DNA of 36,018 bases from an uncultured bacterium. Lineage in GTDB: Bacteria; Bacillota; Clostridia; Lachnospirales; Lachnospiraceae. The position numbers and the translations under genes are program-made. Location of the stretch: the NCBI GenBank assembly GCA_905214855.1, contig CAJMNU010000005.1, positions 1 to 36,018 of the forward strand, written 5' to 3'. The notes under the pieces were generated by a model. That model worked only from the letters and a program-made list of their open reading frames with translations. It had not been told where the DNA came from and did no database searches. This document shows, one piece after another, positions 1 through 8,478 of the stretch; position 1 is the stretch's first letter, and each line of letters starts with the position of its first letter.

Positions 1-478
1 GTATCACATGTGGCTTCCTGTCACAGGATTTATTCAGGAAAACACAGGGTTTCTGCGCCCTGATCCGGATGTAACAATCACAGAACCCGGAAATACGGCT
101 TCCCTGATCACCTCTTCCACCTACAATCATGTCAATAACAGTCTCTATATTCATTCCAGCCGTGGTTATACAAGAAGCGGACGGATCAAACCCGATCTCG
201 CTGCTCCCGGAGTAGATGTTTTTGGTCCTGTTCCTTCTATAAATACAGACCTGCGTTTTTCACGCCGCACCGGTTCTTGTGTTGCCGCTGCACACACTGC
301 TGGTGCTTGTGCCAACCTTTTAGAATGGGGATTGATCCGCCGCAATAGTCCTTCTATGAACTCTATTATTGCAAAATCCATTCTGATCCGAGGGGCAAAA
401 AGAAATCCAGTGTACTCATACCCCAACCGTGAGGTTGGATATGGCACACTGGATCTATACCAGTCTCTTTTACTATAA
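1..478 (+). CDS. S8 (subtilisin-like) peptidase, C-terminal part only
   Basis: This is the 3' end of a subtilase gene that begins before the window; the frame is open from base 2 and stops with TAA at 476-478. Two family landmarks are visible. KPDLAAPGVDVFGP (codons about 61-74 counted from the ATG at 8) matches the stretch before the catalytic serine block. TGSCVAAAHTAGA (88-100) aligns with the usual TGTSMAAAHTAGA. The downstream LLEWG is typical of clostridial CspB-like S8 proteases, which act in spore germination or protein turnover. The catalytic serine position is Cys (TGT at 278-280). CspA and CspC of Clostridioides difficile are known pseudoproteases of this family, so the protein may be inactive or altered, but the His and Asp residues lie outside the window. 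The gene converges with the clpX-like gene, only 7 bases from its end. Confidence 0.85.
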   Translation, partial: YHMWLPVTGFIQENTGFLRPDPDVTITEPGNTASLITSSTYNHVNNSLYIHSSRGYTRSGRIKPDLAAPGVDVFGPVPSINTDLRFSRRTGSCVAAAHTAGACANLLEWGLIRRNSPSMNSIIAKSILIRGAKRNPVYSYPNREVGYGTLDLYQSLLL

Positions 479-485
479 TTAATAA

Positions 486-1931
486 TTATTGGCGCATCTC
501 AATGAGTGGTCCGCCCTTTTTATCCAGATATGCTTTTGTGATCGTAACACTTCCTATATTAGGATCTTTAGGTATCTCATACATGATATCCAGCATATAC
601 TCCTCTAAGATCGCACGCAGTGCTCTTGCTCCTGTGTCTTTCTTCAACGCCTCTTCTGCGATGCGTTCCAGGGCTTCCTCTTCAAACATCAATTTTACTT
701 CATCCAAGTCCAGAAGTTTTTCATACTGGCGGATAATTGCATTCTTAGGTTCTTTTAAAATCTTCACAAGGAACTCCTTGGTCAGTCCCTGCAATGTGAC
801 GAGCACTGGCAAACGTCCCAAAAACTCTGGAATCATGCCAAATTTACGCAGATCTTCATTTGATACATGGGAAAGAAGCGCTGGATCATTGTCATATTTA
901 TCTTTCAGATCAGATCCAAATCCCATAGAAGACTGCTGGTTCAGACGTTCCTTGATAATCTCATCCAGATCCGGAAATGCTCCACCGCAGATGAAAAGGA
1001 TATTATCTGTATTAATGGTGGTCACTGGTGTCATCGCATTCTTCTGACCACCTCCTACCGGAACATCTACCTTGCTTCCCTCTAACAATTTCAAAAGTTC
1101 CTGCTGCACCGCTTCTCCGCTGACATCACGAGTATTCATATTTTTCTTTTTTGCGATTTTATCAATCTCATCAATAAAGATAATGCCATGTTCTGCCTTC
1201 TCTACATCGTTGCCTGCTGCTGCCAGAAGCTTAGACACAACACTCTCAATATCATCACCGATATATCCCGCTTCTGTCAAAGATGTCGCATCTGCTATCG
1301 CAAGCGGCACATCCAACAGTTTTGCCAGTGTTTTGACCATATATGTCTTTCCGCTTCCGGTCGGTCCGATCATCAGAATATTAGATTTTTCAATCACCAC
1401 ATCCTGATCACCACGTTCCTGCACAAAAATACGTTTATAATGGTTATAGACCGCAACAGAGATCACCTTTTTCGCCTGTTCCTGTCCCACTACATACTCA
1501 TCCAACTGTGCTTTGATCTGATGTGGGGATGGAATATCTTTCAGCTCAAACTCTGGTACATTGTTTTTCTTTTTCTCTTTCTTCTTTTTCACCTGCTGCG
1601 ATGGAGAAATAGCTCCCATTGGAGGGAATCCCATCATGATCGGTGGTATACCATCCATCTTTCCCAGATCCAGCTTGCTCAGATCTACATTGTCCATCGG
1701 GAATTTTCCTCCCATGATGGAGTCAAATGCCTTCTGCATACAATCATGACAAATATCCATATTTCCCGGCATGGATATCATTGGTCCTGCAATGCTTTCC
1801 GGACGATGGCACATATAGCAGACCTTTTCATATTCGTCTCTTTTTTCCTCTTTTTTTTCTTCCTTATCTGCTTTCTGATCTATATCTTTTATCTCATCTT
1901 GATTTATTGTCGTTTTATCCTTATCTTCCAC
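486..1931 (-). CDS. clpX: ClpX-like AAA+ unfoldase, divergent paralogue
   Basis: ATP-dependent unfoldase that would deliver proteins to the ClpP peptidase in the cytoplasm. Order of parts: charged N-terminus (1-35), zinc-binding domain with C38, C41, C61 and C64, a Met/Gly/Pro-rich linker plus Lys run (72-125), then the AAA+ domain. Walker A is GPTGSGKT (189-196), pore loop 1 GYIG (222-225), Walker B IIFIDE (250-255), and sensor 2 GARAL (434-438). MGF (336-338) occupies the ClpP-docking IGF loop. The pore RKH loop, normally followed by a stretch leading to ILFICGGAF, reads QKN here (296-298). At 481 residues it exceeds the usual 410-430, because of the N-terminal extension and linker. The start is GTG, with AAAAAGGAG six bases upstream, and a good promoter lies at 2006-2034. 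Family assignment is secure; whether it is the main ClpX or a second specialised copy cannot be told from this window. Confidence 0.93.
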   Translation of the reverse strand: MEDKDKTTINQDEIKDIDQKADKEEKKEEKRDEYEKVCYMCHRPESIAGPMISMPGNMDICHDCMQKAFDSIMGGKFPMDNVDLSKLDLGKMDGIPPIMMGFPPMGAISPSQQVKKKKEKKKNNVPEFELKDIPSPHQIKAQLDEYVVGQEQAKKVISVAVYNHYKRIFVQERGDQDVVIEKSNILMIGPTGSGKTYMVKTLAKLLDVPLAIADATSLTEAGYIGDDIESVVSKLLAAAGNDVEKAEHGIIFIDEIDKIAKKKNMNTRDVSGEAVQQELLKLLEGSKVDVPVGGGQKNAMTPVTTINTDNILFICGGAFPDLDEIIKERLNQQSSMGFGSDLKDKYDNDPALLSHVSNEDLRKFGMIPEFLGRLPVLVTLQGLTKEFLVKILKEPKNAIIRQYEKLLDLDEVKLMFEEEALERIAEEALKKDTGARALRAILEEYMLDIMYEIPKDPNIGSVTITKAYLDKKGGPLIEMRQ

Positions 1932-2005
1932 GTTTTTCTCCTTTTTCTACTGTAGCATATGGTATTTAGGGTAACTTCAACATGAATTAGCTGACTATTC
2001 TTTGT

Positions 2006-2034
2006 ATTATATACTTATTTTATTACTGTTACAA
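2006..2034 (-). promoter_or_regulatory. Sigma-A type promoter of the clpX-like gene
   Basis: Read on the - strand: -35 TTGTAA (2029-2034), a 17-base spacer, and -10 TATAAT (2006-2011, perfect match). It points at the GTG start at 1931 and implies a leader of about 65-70 bases. Confidence 0.65.
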
Positions 2035-2108
2035 GCCGTTTTTTATGACAAATACTCTAAAATCACACAGAAAATGTTTCTTTCCTGCCCCTATAGAAAA
2101 ATACACGA

Positions 2109-2142
2109 ATATGGGCAGCTGCCATTTGACCTCTGCCCATAT
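2109..2142 (-). terminator. Probable terminator hairpin after the htrA-like gene
   Basis: Perfect 10-bp inverted repeat ATATGGGCAG (2109-2118) / CTGCCCATAT (2133-2142) with a 14-base loop. On the - strand the U-run (ATTTTT) starts about 7 bases after the stem, so it is an imperfect intrinsic terminator. It lies about 90 bases past the htrA-like stop codon and upstream of the clpX-like promoter, which fits separation of the two genes. Confidence 0.5.
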
Positions 2143-2234
2143 CATCCTGTTCGCATAATTCTATTTGCTATTATATTCTATCTGCTTTCTTGTTTCCTGT
2201 TATCCTCTATCTGCTGTCCATGCTGAACCATTCT

Positions 2235-3839
2235 TTATTGAGCGCTGCTCTCTTCTGTATTCTGCTGCTGTAATTTTTCAGCATCTGCACGATATCCTAA
2301 GGTAACATTCACTTCTCTTTCCTGATACTCTCCATCCACAAGAGACTGTACTGTCAGTTTCACCGTTGTTCCACCTTTGAAATACGTCAGCATTTCCTGA
2401 AGATCTGACATATTTTTGACAGAAGATCCATCGATCTTTGTGATAATGTCTTTTTCTTTCAGATCAGAGTTTGCTGCTGCTCCGCCTTCCAAGATCTTAT
2501 ATACATACACACCTCTTGGCATTGCGAATGCCTGTGACATTTCCTGTGTGATATTCTGTCCCTGAATACCAAGATATCCCTGTTCCTCTGCCGCCACTTC
2601 AATCCTTGTCTGACGGTTCATCAAATCTCCGATGATATCTTCTGCATATGTGATAGGGATTGCATATCCAACACCTTCGACCTCTGTAGATGCATATTTT
2701 GCAGCATTAATACCGATTACTTCACCTTTCATGTTCAAGAGAGCACCACCACTGTTTCCAGGATTGATTGCTGCATCTACCTGAATCATATTTCTTGTGA
2801 TGATTTCTCCTGTGGATGTATCTTGTGTCTGCACTTCACGATTCAATGCACTGATATAGCCAACTGTAGTTGACTGTCCGTATCCAAGAGCATTACCAAT
2901 AGCGATCACACCCTGACCAGCTTCCAGAGAATCTGAATCACCAACTGTCGCAATTTTGATCTGGGACAGGGTGCTTTCTGGGATGTCTTTTTTCTGGATT
3001 GCAATTACAGCAAGGTCAGACTCCGAGTCTGTTCCTTTGATCGCTGCGTCCACACTGTTATTATCAATAAAAGTTACTTTCAGCGCTGTGGAAGACTCTA
3101 CTACATGGTTATTGGTCACAATCAAAAGCTCTGTATCATTTTGACCGATAATGATACCAGAACCACTTGACTGTCCCTCATACTGACTCGGTCCAAAGAA
3201 GAAATTGTTGCTCTGGAAGATCTGTGTGTTTGTGATCGCCACAACAGATGGCATTGCTTCTTTTACAATAGCAGAAACATCCAGATTTGCCGCAGTAGAT
3301 ATCACGGTTGCAGCACCATTGCCTGTTGCTGTGCCATCACCTGCATCTGCAACGGTTTCACTTTGCTGTACAGTCGGATAAAGAACTTTAGCCAGCTTTC
3401 CTGTAGCAAGATTTACACCAAACATGGTGACACCTGCCACACTTCCAAATAAAACCGCACCTGCTGTGATACCTGCGATCTTTGCTGCCATAGAACCTTT
3501 TTTCTTTGGTCTTTTTCCTCTTCCACGATCCGGTTCTTCCGGAATATAGCTTCTATCTATATGGTGAAACTGATTCTGAGTTTCACGGAATGGATCATCA
3601 TATGCATTGCTGCTATCCATTTGACTATTATCATTCATTGGTTTGCTGTTTCTATTTTCATTCTCCATATTTTCCATAGAACTGTTCACCTCACTCTTAT
3701 TTTCCATATGCTGCTGCTCCATTCTGTTTTCTGTGGAATGGTTTTCTGTCTCTTCTGCCTCATAATCTCTGTCTTCTTGTTCTTTTTCTCTATCTATAGA
3801 GCCGTCTTCATGCTCGTGATCCCAAATATCATCGTACAT
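2235..3839 (-). CDS. HtrA/DegP-type serine protease with PDZ domain, membrane-anchored
   Basis: Surface quality-control protease of the HtrA family (S1C), 534 residues. The first ~115 residues are acidic, Asn/Met/Glu-rich and cytoplasmic. A basic patch (RGRGKRPKKKG, 105-115) precedes one transmembrane segment (about 117-142). The trypsin-like domain carries H245 (TNNHVV), D275 (SDLAVI) and S363 (GNSGGA); one PDZ domain follows (about 415-510). The start was chosen at ATG 3837-3839 because AAAGGAG lies 8 bases upstream. The frame is open for 46 more codons upstream, but those read as non-coding leader (FFQCFFHN, KKEYQW). A possible promoter is at 3897-3925, and the strong terminator 3976-4044 separates it from the polysaccharide operon. 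The family is certain; the substrate is unknown. The cytoplasmic tail is long for an HtrA. Confidence 0.93.
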   Translation of the reverse strand: MYDDIWDHEHEDGSIDREKEQEDRDYEAEETENHSTENRMEQQHMENKSEVNSSMENMENENRNSKPMNDNSQMDSSNAYDDPFRETQNQFHHIDRSYIPEEPDRGRGKRPKKKGSMAAKIAGITAGAVLFGSVAGVTMFGVNLATGKLAKVLYPTVQQSETVADAGDGTATGNGAATVISTAANLDVSAIVKEAMPSVVAITNTQIFQSNNFFFGPSQYEGQSSGSGIIIGQNDTELLIVTNNHVVESSTALKVTFIDNNSVDAAIKGTDSESDLAVIAIQKKDIPESTLSQIKIATVGDSDSLEAGQGVIAIGNALGYGQSTTVGYISALNREVQTQDTSTGEIITRNMIQVDAAINPGNSGGALLNMKGEVIGINAAKYASTEVEGVGYAIPITYAEDIIGDLMNRQTRIEVAAEEQGYLGIQGQNITQEMSQAFAMPRGVYVYKILEGGAAANSDLKEKDIITKIDGSSVKNMSDLQEMLTYFKGGTTVKLTVQSLVDGEYQEREVNVTLGYRADAEKLQQQNTEESSAQ

Positions 3840-3896
3840 ACTAATTTCTCCTTTCCTGTACCATTGATACTCTTTCTTTCCTTTTATGCCTAAATG

Positions 3897-3925
3897 ATAA
3901 CAATGAATTGTGTTGGAATTGTGAA
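3897..3925 (-). promoter_or_regulatory. Candidate promoter of the htrA-like gene
   Basis: On the - strand: -35 TTCACA (3920-3925; 5 of 6 consensus), 17-base spacer, -10 TGTTAT (3897-3902; 4 of 6). It would give a leader of about 50 bases ahead of the chosen ATG and places the 46 upstream codons mostly outside the transcript. Confidence 0.35.
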
Positions 3926-3975
3926 AAAAACATTGAAAAAACGTGAATTCTATAACATTTTTATAACAGTCAGAC

Positions 3976-4044
3976 AAAAAAGGATATCTGCCATCATGTA
4001 AAGCGGTATGTCATGCTTTCACATTTGCTGCTGATATCCTTTTT
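3976..4044 (-). terminator. Rho-independent terminator of the left polysaccharide operon
   Basis: Long hairpin read on the - strand. The outer arms AAAAAGGATATC (3977-3988) and GATATCCTTTTT (4033-4044) pair perfectly. An inner stem is formed by ATGTAAAGC and GCTTTCACAT with one bulge. The - strand run of T (CCTTTTTT) follows the stem. It begins about 28 bases after the LCP gene stop and isolates the htrA-like gene from the operon. Confidence 0.8.
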
Positions 4045-4071
4045 ATGTCTCATGTTCTATCTTTTAATATA

Positions 4072-5988
4072 TTACTGTACTCCGCCCGGACTGACTGGTG
4101 ATACTGTAGTTCCTGATGGGTTGGAGGTATCTTCCCCTGGCATGATAACTACATTTCCTGTAGAAGGAACTCCTGGGCTAATTGGTTTTTCTGTACCTTG
4201 AGTCGGCTTTTCCGTTGGTTTTTCTATCGGTTTCTCTGATTCTTTTGTTGGTGTCTGTGCAGTACTGCTTTCCTTCTGGCTACTCTCTGACATTCCCGGC
4301 TGAACCGGAGCCTTGGAAGTATTTTCTGTACTTTTTCCAGGTTCTTCATAAATACCCGGTTCCTGTGTCTCCTTTGTTGGTTCCTGATAGATCAGATCTC
4401 CGTTGGATTCAGACGGATTTCTGGATGGACCTCCCGGTGAAATTCCCGGTGAAGATGGTCCTGCTGCACCGCTGCTCTCACTTCCACTCTCACCAGATGT
4501 CTGTTTGGAAGTCTCTGAACCTGGTCCTTTTCCAGAATTCTCCTTTGTACTTTCAGAAGCAATCGGCTTTCCATCTTCATCTGTAGCCTGTGCCGGAGAA
4601 CGGTGTCCCTCTGACTCCTTGGTTTCCTCTGACTCATCACTGCCTTTTTCACTGCTCTCTTCCAGTGTTGTCTCTGCCTCTGTTGTCTCCTTGGTAGCCG
4701 CAGTAGTGGCTTTGTTCTCATTCTTGGAGTTTCCTGATCCTTTATCTCCTCCGATCACGACTGTACCTGCATTCTTTCCCGGCTTGGTAAATCCGCTGAT
4801 CTGTGCGATATGGTTGCTGATCTTCTTTAAGGTTGCGGTTGGCTGATATGCCTCATTTGCAAACATTGCTTTATGAAGTTCTACAACATTGCTCTCCAGT
4901 GTCTGTGGAACAACATAGTCACCGCCCTTGTAGCGCATCTCACCTCTTGCCATTGGGAATCCCAGTGATTCACCCAAATAAAACTTATTTGCATTTTCAA
5001 TCAATGGGATCAGATCATTCCAATCCAAACTTGTGGAAACCTGCTCCAGCATATTTCCGGCAAGCTCATTCAACTTTCCTACACCTGCTTTTTTTGCTTT
5101 TTCAAAAGCAGCTTTGATAACGATTTTCTGGCGTTCTGTTCTCGCATAATCAGAATCCATCAAACGCAGACGACCATAGGCAACTGCCTGCACACCATCC
5201 ATATGGATCAATCCAGGACTCTTGATCTGATGTGATCCGATACCTGTGGATTCTACTGTCTCTGTAATAAATGCATTCAAGTAGCGCAATTCCTTAGAAT
5301 TGATCTCAATATCCACACCTCCCAGAATATTGATCCCCATTGCAACCGCTTTCCAGTTGAATGTCACATAATCTTCAATGTTCAGATCCAGATTTTTATT
5401 CAAAGCCTTAACAGCCTGTTTAGGACCTCCATTAAAGTATGCCGCATTGATCTTTCTGTAAGTATTCTTATCATCTATATTCAAGTATGTGTCCCTGTAT
5501 ACAGATACCAACTGGATTTCTCCTGTTCCCATATCAATATTGCAGATCATGATAACATCCGAATGTGTCCCTTTTTCCAACTGATCGTTGTCACGGGCAT
5601 CTACACCAAAGATGGCGATCGTCTTATATCCCTCCATCACCTCTTTTTGTTCCGGAGTCAGCTCAATATTGACAATATCTTCTGTCTTCCAGTCTTCTAC
5701 TCTCTGCACCTTGTTAAACTTGGAAGAAACATAACCATAGGCTGCCACAGCGAGTAGTGCGATCACTCCAAGAATGCCAAGGAGTACCCACATCACGATC
5801 TTTTTCACAGAACTTTTTTTGGATTTATCTGGTTTTTTATGGCTGCTGCCTGAATGGGGCACATCTGCCCTGTTTCCAGAAGTTTTTCCCATTGTGTTGT
5901 CCTGTTTGTTCTGAGAGCGGCTTCTTCCCCTGCTCCGTCTCTCTCTCATGCGTGATAATTCATCTTCAAATTCTTCATTTTTTCCCAT
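4072..5988 (-). CDS. LytR-CpsA-Psr (LCP) family glycopolymer ligase with long Ser/Thr/Glu/Pro-rich tail
   Basis: LCP enzymes transfer undecaprenyl-pyrophosphate-linked glycopolymers to peptidoglycan outside the membrane. Numbered from the start chosen here: basic cytoplasmic head (1-62), one transmembrane segment (about 64-87), then the LCP domain with the conserved VDARD (D120, R122, D123), VYRDTY (R155, D156) and YARTERQ (R273, R276). After about residue 385 comes roughly 250 residues of low-complexity Ser/Thr/Glu/Pro/Gly sequence with TEKPTQGTEKP-like repeats, probably an extended wall spacer. The start at 5988 is preferred over the ATG at 6000 because GAGG lies 6 bases before it; the first ATG overlaps that site. 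It is the last gene of the operon, following the glycosylphosphotransferase by 17 bases. Function by family is secure; its glycan substrate is inferred from the operon. Confidence 0.92.
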   Translation of the reverse strand: MGKNEEFEDELSRMRERRSRGRSRSQNKQDNTMGKTSGNRADVPHSGSSHKKPDKSKKSSVKKIVMWVLLGILGVIALLAVAAYGYVSSKFNKVQRVEDWKTEDIVNIELTPEQKEVMEGYKTIAIFGVDARDNDQLEKGTHSDVIMICNIDMGTGEIQLVSVYRDTYLNIDDKNTYRKINAAYFNGGPKQAVKALNKNLDLNIEDYVTFNWKAVAMGINILGGVDIEINSKELRYLNAFITETVESTGIGSHQIKSPGLIHMDGVQAVAYGRLRLMDSDYARTERQKIVIKAAFEKAKKAGVGKLNELAGNMLEQVSTSLDWNDLIPLIENANKFYLGESLGFPMARGEMRYKGGDYVVPQTLESNVVELHKAMFANEAYQPTATLKKISNHIAQISGFTKPGKNAGTVVIGGDKGSGNSKNENKATTAATKETTEAETTLEESSEKGSDESEETKESEGHRSPAQATDEDGKPIASESTKENSGKGPGSETSKQTSGESGSESSGAAGPSSPGISPGGPSRNPSESNGDLIYQEPTKETQEPGIYEEPGKSTENTSKAPVQPGMSESSQKESSTAQTPTKESEKPIEKPTEKPTQGTEKPISPGVPSTGNVVIMPGEDTSNPSGTTVSPVSPGGVQ

Positions 5989-6005
5989 GCTAAACCTCAT
6001 CTTTG

Positions 6006-7421
6006 TTAGTATGCGTTCTTATTGATAAAGCCCTTAAATACAGTCAGAAACATAATCTTAAAATCCAGAGCCAATGTCCAGTTTTCAATATAATACAGAT
6101 CATGTTCAATTCGCTTTTTGATCGATGTATCTCCCCGATAACCGTTGACTTGTGCCCATCCGGTAAGACCCGGGCGCACCTGATGTTTCACCATATAACG
6201 AGGAATCTCCTCTTTGAATCGCTCTACAAAAAATGGTCGTTCTGGTCTTGGTCCTACAAGACTCATATTCCCGATCAATACATTATAAAATTGGGGAAGT
6301 TCATCAATGCTTGTTTTTCGGATAAAACGCCCAACAGAAGTTACCCTTGGGTCATTTGGCGTTGTCCATTTATTTTTCTCTGAAGCTGGAGGCTGCACCT
6401 CCATAGAACGGAACTTGTACATCTTAAATGGCAGATTGTGAAGCCCAATCCTTTCCTGACTGTAGATCACCGGTCCCGGTGAAGTCAGTTTGATCAAAAC
6501 TGCCACGATCAGCATGACAGGTGAAAATACAATAAGCCCAAAAAGCGCTCCGACTACATCTACTATCCTCTTCATCCATGCATTGATCGGATTGTTGAGG
6601 GGGACATGACGGATGTTGATGACCGGAAGCCCCTGTAAATCCTCAATATATGGACGTGTTGGGATCACATTATTATAATCCGGAATAAACTTGGTATGTA
6701 CTCCTGATTTTTCACATGCTGCTACAATCTGCTCTAGTTTTCCGTACTCATGAATACTCAGTGTGATCGCAATCTCATCCAACAGGTTCATGTCCAAAAT
6801 CTGCTTTAGATTAGAGATCGTCCCGATCACCTTAACTCCTTTGTACTCCTTCTTGCGCTCCACATGATCATCTAAGATGCCTCTCACCTGATACCCCCAC
6901 TGTGGATTCTGCCTGATACGGTCAATAAATCCCTCTGCCGCACGGCTGTAGCCAATTAGCAGAATGTGCTTTTGGTTGTATCCTCTGGAACGCATGGAAT
7001 GCAATACCCAACGGATCAGACAGCGTTCTAAGGTCTGAAATGCAATATTCAAAAGAAGGAACACAGCCAGCATTTTCCTTGAAAAATAATGAAAATACGG
7101 ATTTCCCCCCAGAATAAACAGTGCAGAATTCAATATCAGAAATCCTAATATGTTTGCCTGACAGATATTCGCAAATTCTGAACGCCTGCTTTGGATTCTC
7201 TTTGGTGTATAAAGACGAAATATCGCATACAACAGTAAATATACAGGAACAAGAACCACAACGGTAGGGATATAGTCCGCCAGCGTCAGATAACCGCCGC
7301 TTACTGAAAACCATCCACTCTGAAAACGCAGATACCAAGCCAATAAAAAAGATCCGGTGGTAACCACTGCATCCAGCACTACATGGAGCTTGTTCAACTT
7401 TGTTTGATTATCTTTTATCAT
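6006..7421 (-). CDS. Polyprenyl glycosylphosphotransferase (initiating sugar-1-phosphate transferase, WcaJ/PssY type)
   Basis: Starts a glycan by moving a hexose-1-phosphate from a nucleotide sugar to undecaprenyl phosphate. Layout of the 471 residues: about five N-terminal hydrophobic segments (to ~130), a Rossmann-like nucleotide-binding region (ILLIGYSRAAEGF and after), another membrane helix (about 285-310), then the bacterial sugar transferase domain. That domain shows SPGPVIYSQERIG, MYKFRSM, SIDELPQF, GPRPERP and GLTGWAQVNGYRG. The start has GGGGCAGGG just upstream. It is followed after 17 bases by the LCP gene and preceded by a GT2 gene 66 bases away. A second enzyme of this family lies at 34461-35843, so the region has two glycan initiators. 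The exact sugar cannot be read from sequence. Confidence 0.93.
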   Translation of the reverse strand: MIKDNQTKLNKLHVVLDAVVTTGSFLLAWYLRFQSGWFSVSGGYLTLADYIPTVVVLVPVYLLLYAIFRLYTPKRIQSRRSEFANICQANILGFLILNSALFILGGNPYFHYFSRKMLAVFLLLNIAFQTLERCLIRWVLHSMRSRGYNQKHILLIGYSRAAEGFIDRIRQNPQWGYQVRGILDDHVERKKEYKGVKVIGTISNLKQILDMNLLDEIAITLSIHEYGKLEQIVAACEKSGVHTKFIPDYNNVIPTRPYIEDLQGLPVINIRHVPLNNPINAWMKRIVDVVGALFGLIVFSPVMLIVAVLIKLTSPGPVIYSQERIGLHNLPFKMYKFRSMEVQPPASEKNKWTTPNDPRVTSVGRFIRKTSIDELPQFYNVLIGNMSLVGPRPERPFFVERFKEEIPRYMVKHQVRPGLTGWAQVNGYRGDTSIKKRIEHDLYYIENWTLALDFKIMFLTVFKGFINKNAY

Positions 7422-7487
7422 AAGCCCTGCCCCTTTTCAATTTCCTTATTATAGCGCAAAGCCTCCCATTATTCCATTAAATTATTC

Positions 7488-8462
7488 TTAAATTATATGT
7501 CTTTTCAGGAATTCCCACACATAAATACCAGTTCCAGCCAAAAGTTCCAGCTCAATTTTGATATAATGAAACAGATGAGACATACAAAATGGAACTTTTT
7601 TACATTGTTTTGCTGTCTTTACACCTTCTAAAAGCCCTGTGGCATATTCCTTTCCAAAGCCCTTTCTCTGAAAAAACAAAAATTTAACCAGCATCCCCAA
7701 AAGAATTCCAGAAAGATTGATAAGAAGCTGCAAAAAAGGCATATTCTTGTAATTCAGATATACGCTGTTGCGTGCCGCAAGACGCACTTTAAAGGAGTTA
7801 TACTTAGAGCCACTTGTCCCGCTTCCCACATGATACACAACAGCATTCGGGCAATACCAATTCTCATATCCTGCAATTTTTGCCCGATATCCCACATCCA
7901 AATCTTCCAGATATGCAAAATGCATCTCATCAAAATATCCGATTTCTTCAAAAATCTCCCTGCGGTAGATCGCTGCACCTGCACAGGCAGAAAACACACG
8001 CACCGGACGCTCATAGCCTTTAGAGGACTGCCCGACGCCTCTTTGCACTGCCCATCCCAATAAGGTATACAGATCTCCGGCATCATCCATTAACTCCCTA
8101 TGGTGCATCTGGATCATCTTCGCACTTGCAGAAAATGCCTTTGGATTCTTTTGCATAAAACGAAGCATGTTTTCCACATACCTTGGATCTGTCTCGATAT
8201 CATTGTTCAACAATATCACATATGGTGTTTTTACTGTACGGATCCCCACATTCACTGCGCCGGAAAATCCCGTATTCTTCTCAAGGAAAATACTGGGGAT
8301 TCCATGATCTTTCAGCCACTCCACACTTCCATCAGTAGAACCGTTATCCACAACCAGAATATCAAATTTTTTACAAGTCTGCTTTTTTAAAGAGTCAAAA
8401 CACAGTTCCATAAAAGACAGTCCATTGTAATTTGGGATGATAATTGTAACCTGTTTTTCCAT
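7488..8462 (-). CDS. Family 2 glycosyltransferase (WbbL/rhamnosyltransferase-like) with C-terminal membrane helix
   Basis: Inverting GT-A enzyme that adds a sugar to the lipid-linked glycan on the cytoplasmic face. It begins TIIIPNYNG, has VVDNGSTDGS (nucleotide-binding), NTGFSGAVN, and the metal-binding LLNNDIE motif, then YLEDLDVGYRA (catalytic Glu/Asp region). A hydrophobic helix lies near the C-terminus (LLINLSGILLGMLVKFLFF). Start at 8462 is chosen because GGGGGA lies 4 bases upstream. An in-frame ATG at 8492 overlaps the previous gene by 14 bases and lacks a good ribosome site. The family is clear; donor and linkage are unknown. Confidence 0.9.
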   Translation of the reverse strand: MEKQVTIIIPNYNGLSFMELCFDSLKKQTCKKFDILVVDNGSTDGSVEWLKDHGIPSIFLEKNTGFSGAVNVGIRTVKTPYVILLNNDIETDPRYVENMLRFMQKNPKAFSASAKMIQMHHRELMDDAGDLYTLLGWAVQRGVGQSSKGYERPVRVFSACAGAAIYRREIFEEIGYFDEMHFAYLEDLDVGYRAKIAGYENWYCPNAVVYHVGSGTSGSKYNSFKVRLAARNSVYLNYKNMPFLQLLINLSGILLGMLVKFLFFQRKGFGKEYATGLLEGVKTAKQCKKVPFCMSHLFHYIKIELELLAGTGIYVWEFLKRHII

Positions 8463-8478
8463 ATGTTCCCCCATTTTC

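Larger units (their letters stand above)
1932..2234. other. Intergenic region between clpX-like and htrA-like genes
   Basis: About 300 bases without a convincing gene. It holds a sigma-A type promoter for the clpX-like gene (2006-2034, - strand), its roughly 70-base leader, and a strong hairpin (2109-2142) downstream of the htrA-like gene. A 74-codon + strand frame crosses the hairpin but has no ribosome site and a composition like a random reading, so it is not called. Confidence 0.6.

Noticed and set aside
1188..1955. 255-codon + strand open frame opposite the clpX-like gene
   Set aside because: It is antisense to a clear ClpX, rich in Phe/Leu/His from complementing Glu/Lys codons, and has no ribosome site.
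2002..2226. 74-codon + strand frame in the clpX/htrA gap
   Set aside because: It spans a terminator hairpin and the clpX-like promoter and has no ribosome site.
3840..3977. 46 additional N-terminal codons for the htrA-like gene
   Set aside because: They lack a ribosome site and overlap a candidate promoter, whereas AAAGGAG precedes the internal ATG at 3839.
4182..4846. Two + strand frames opposite the LCP tail
   Set aside because: The low-complexity tail opens all frames; their proteins are Ser/Leu/Pro-rich shadows without start signals.
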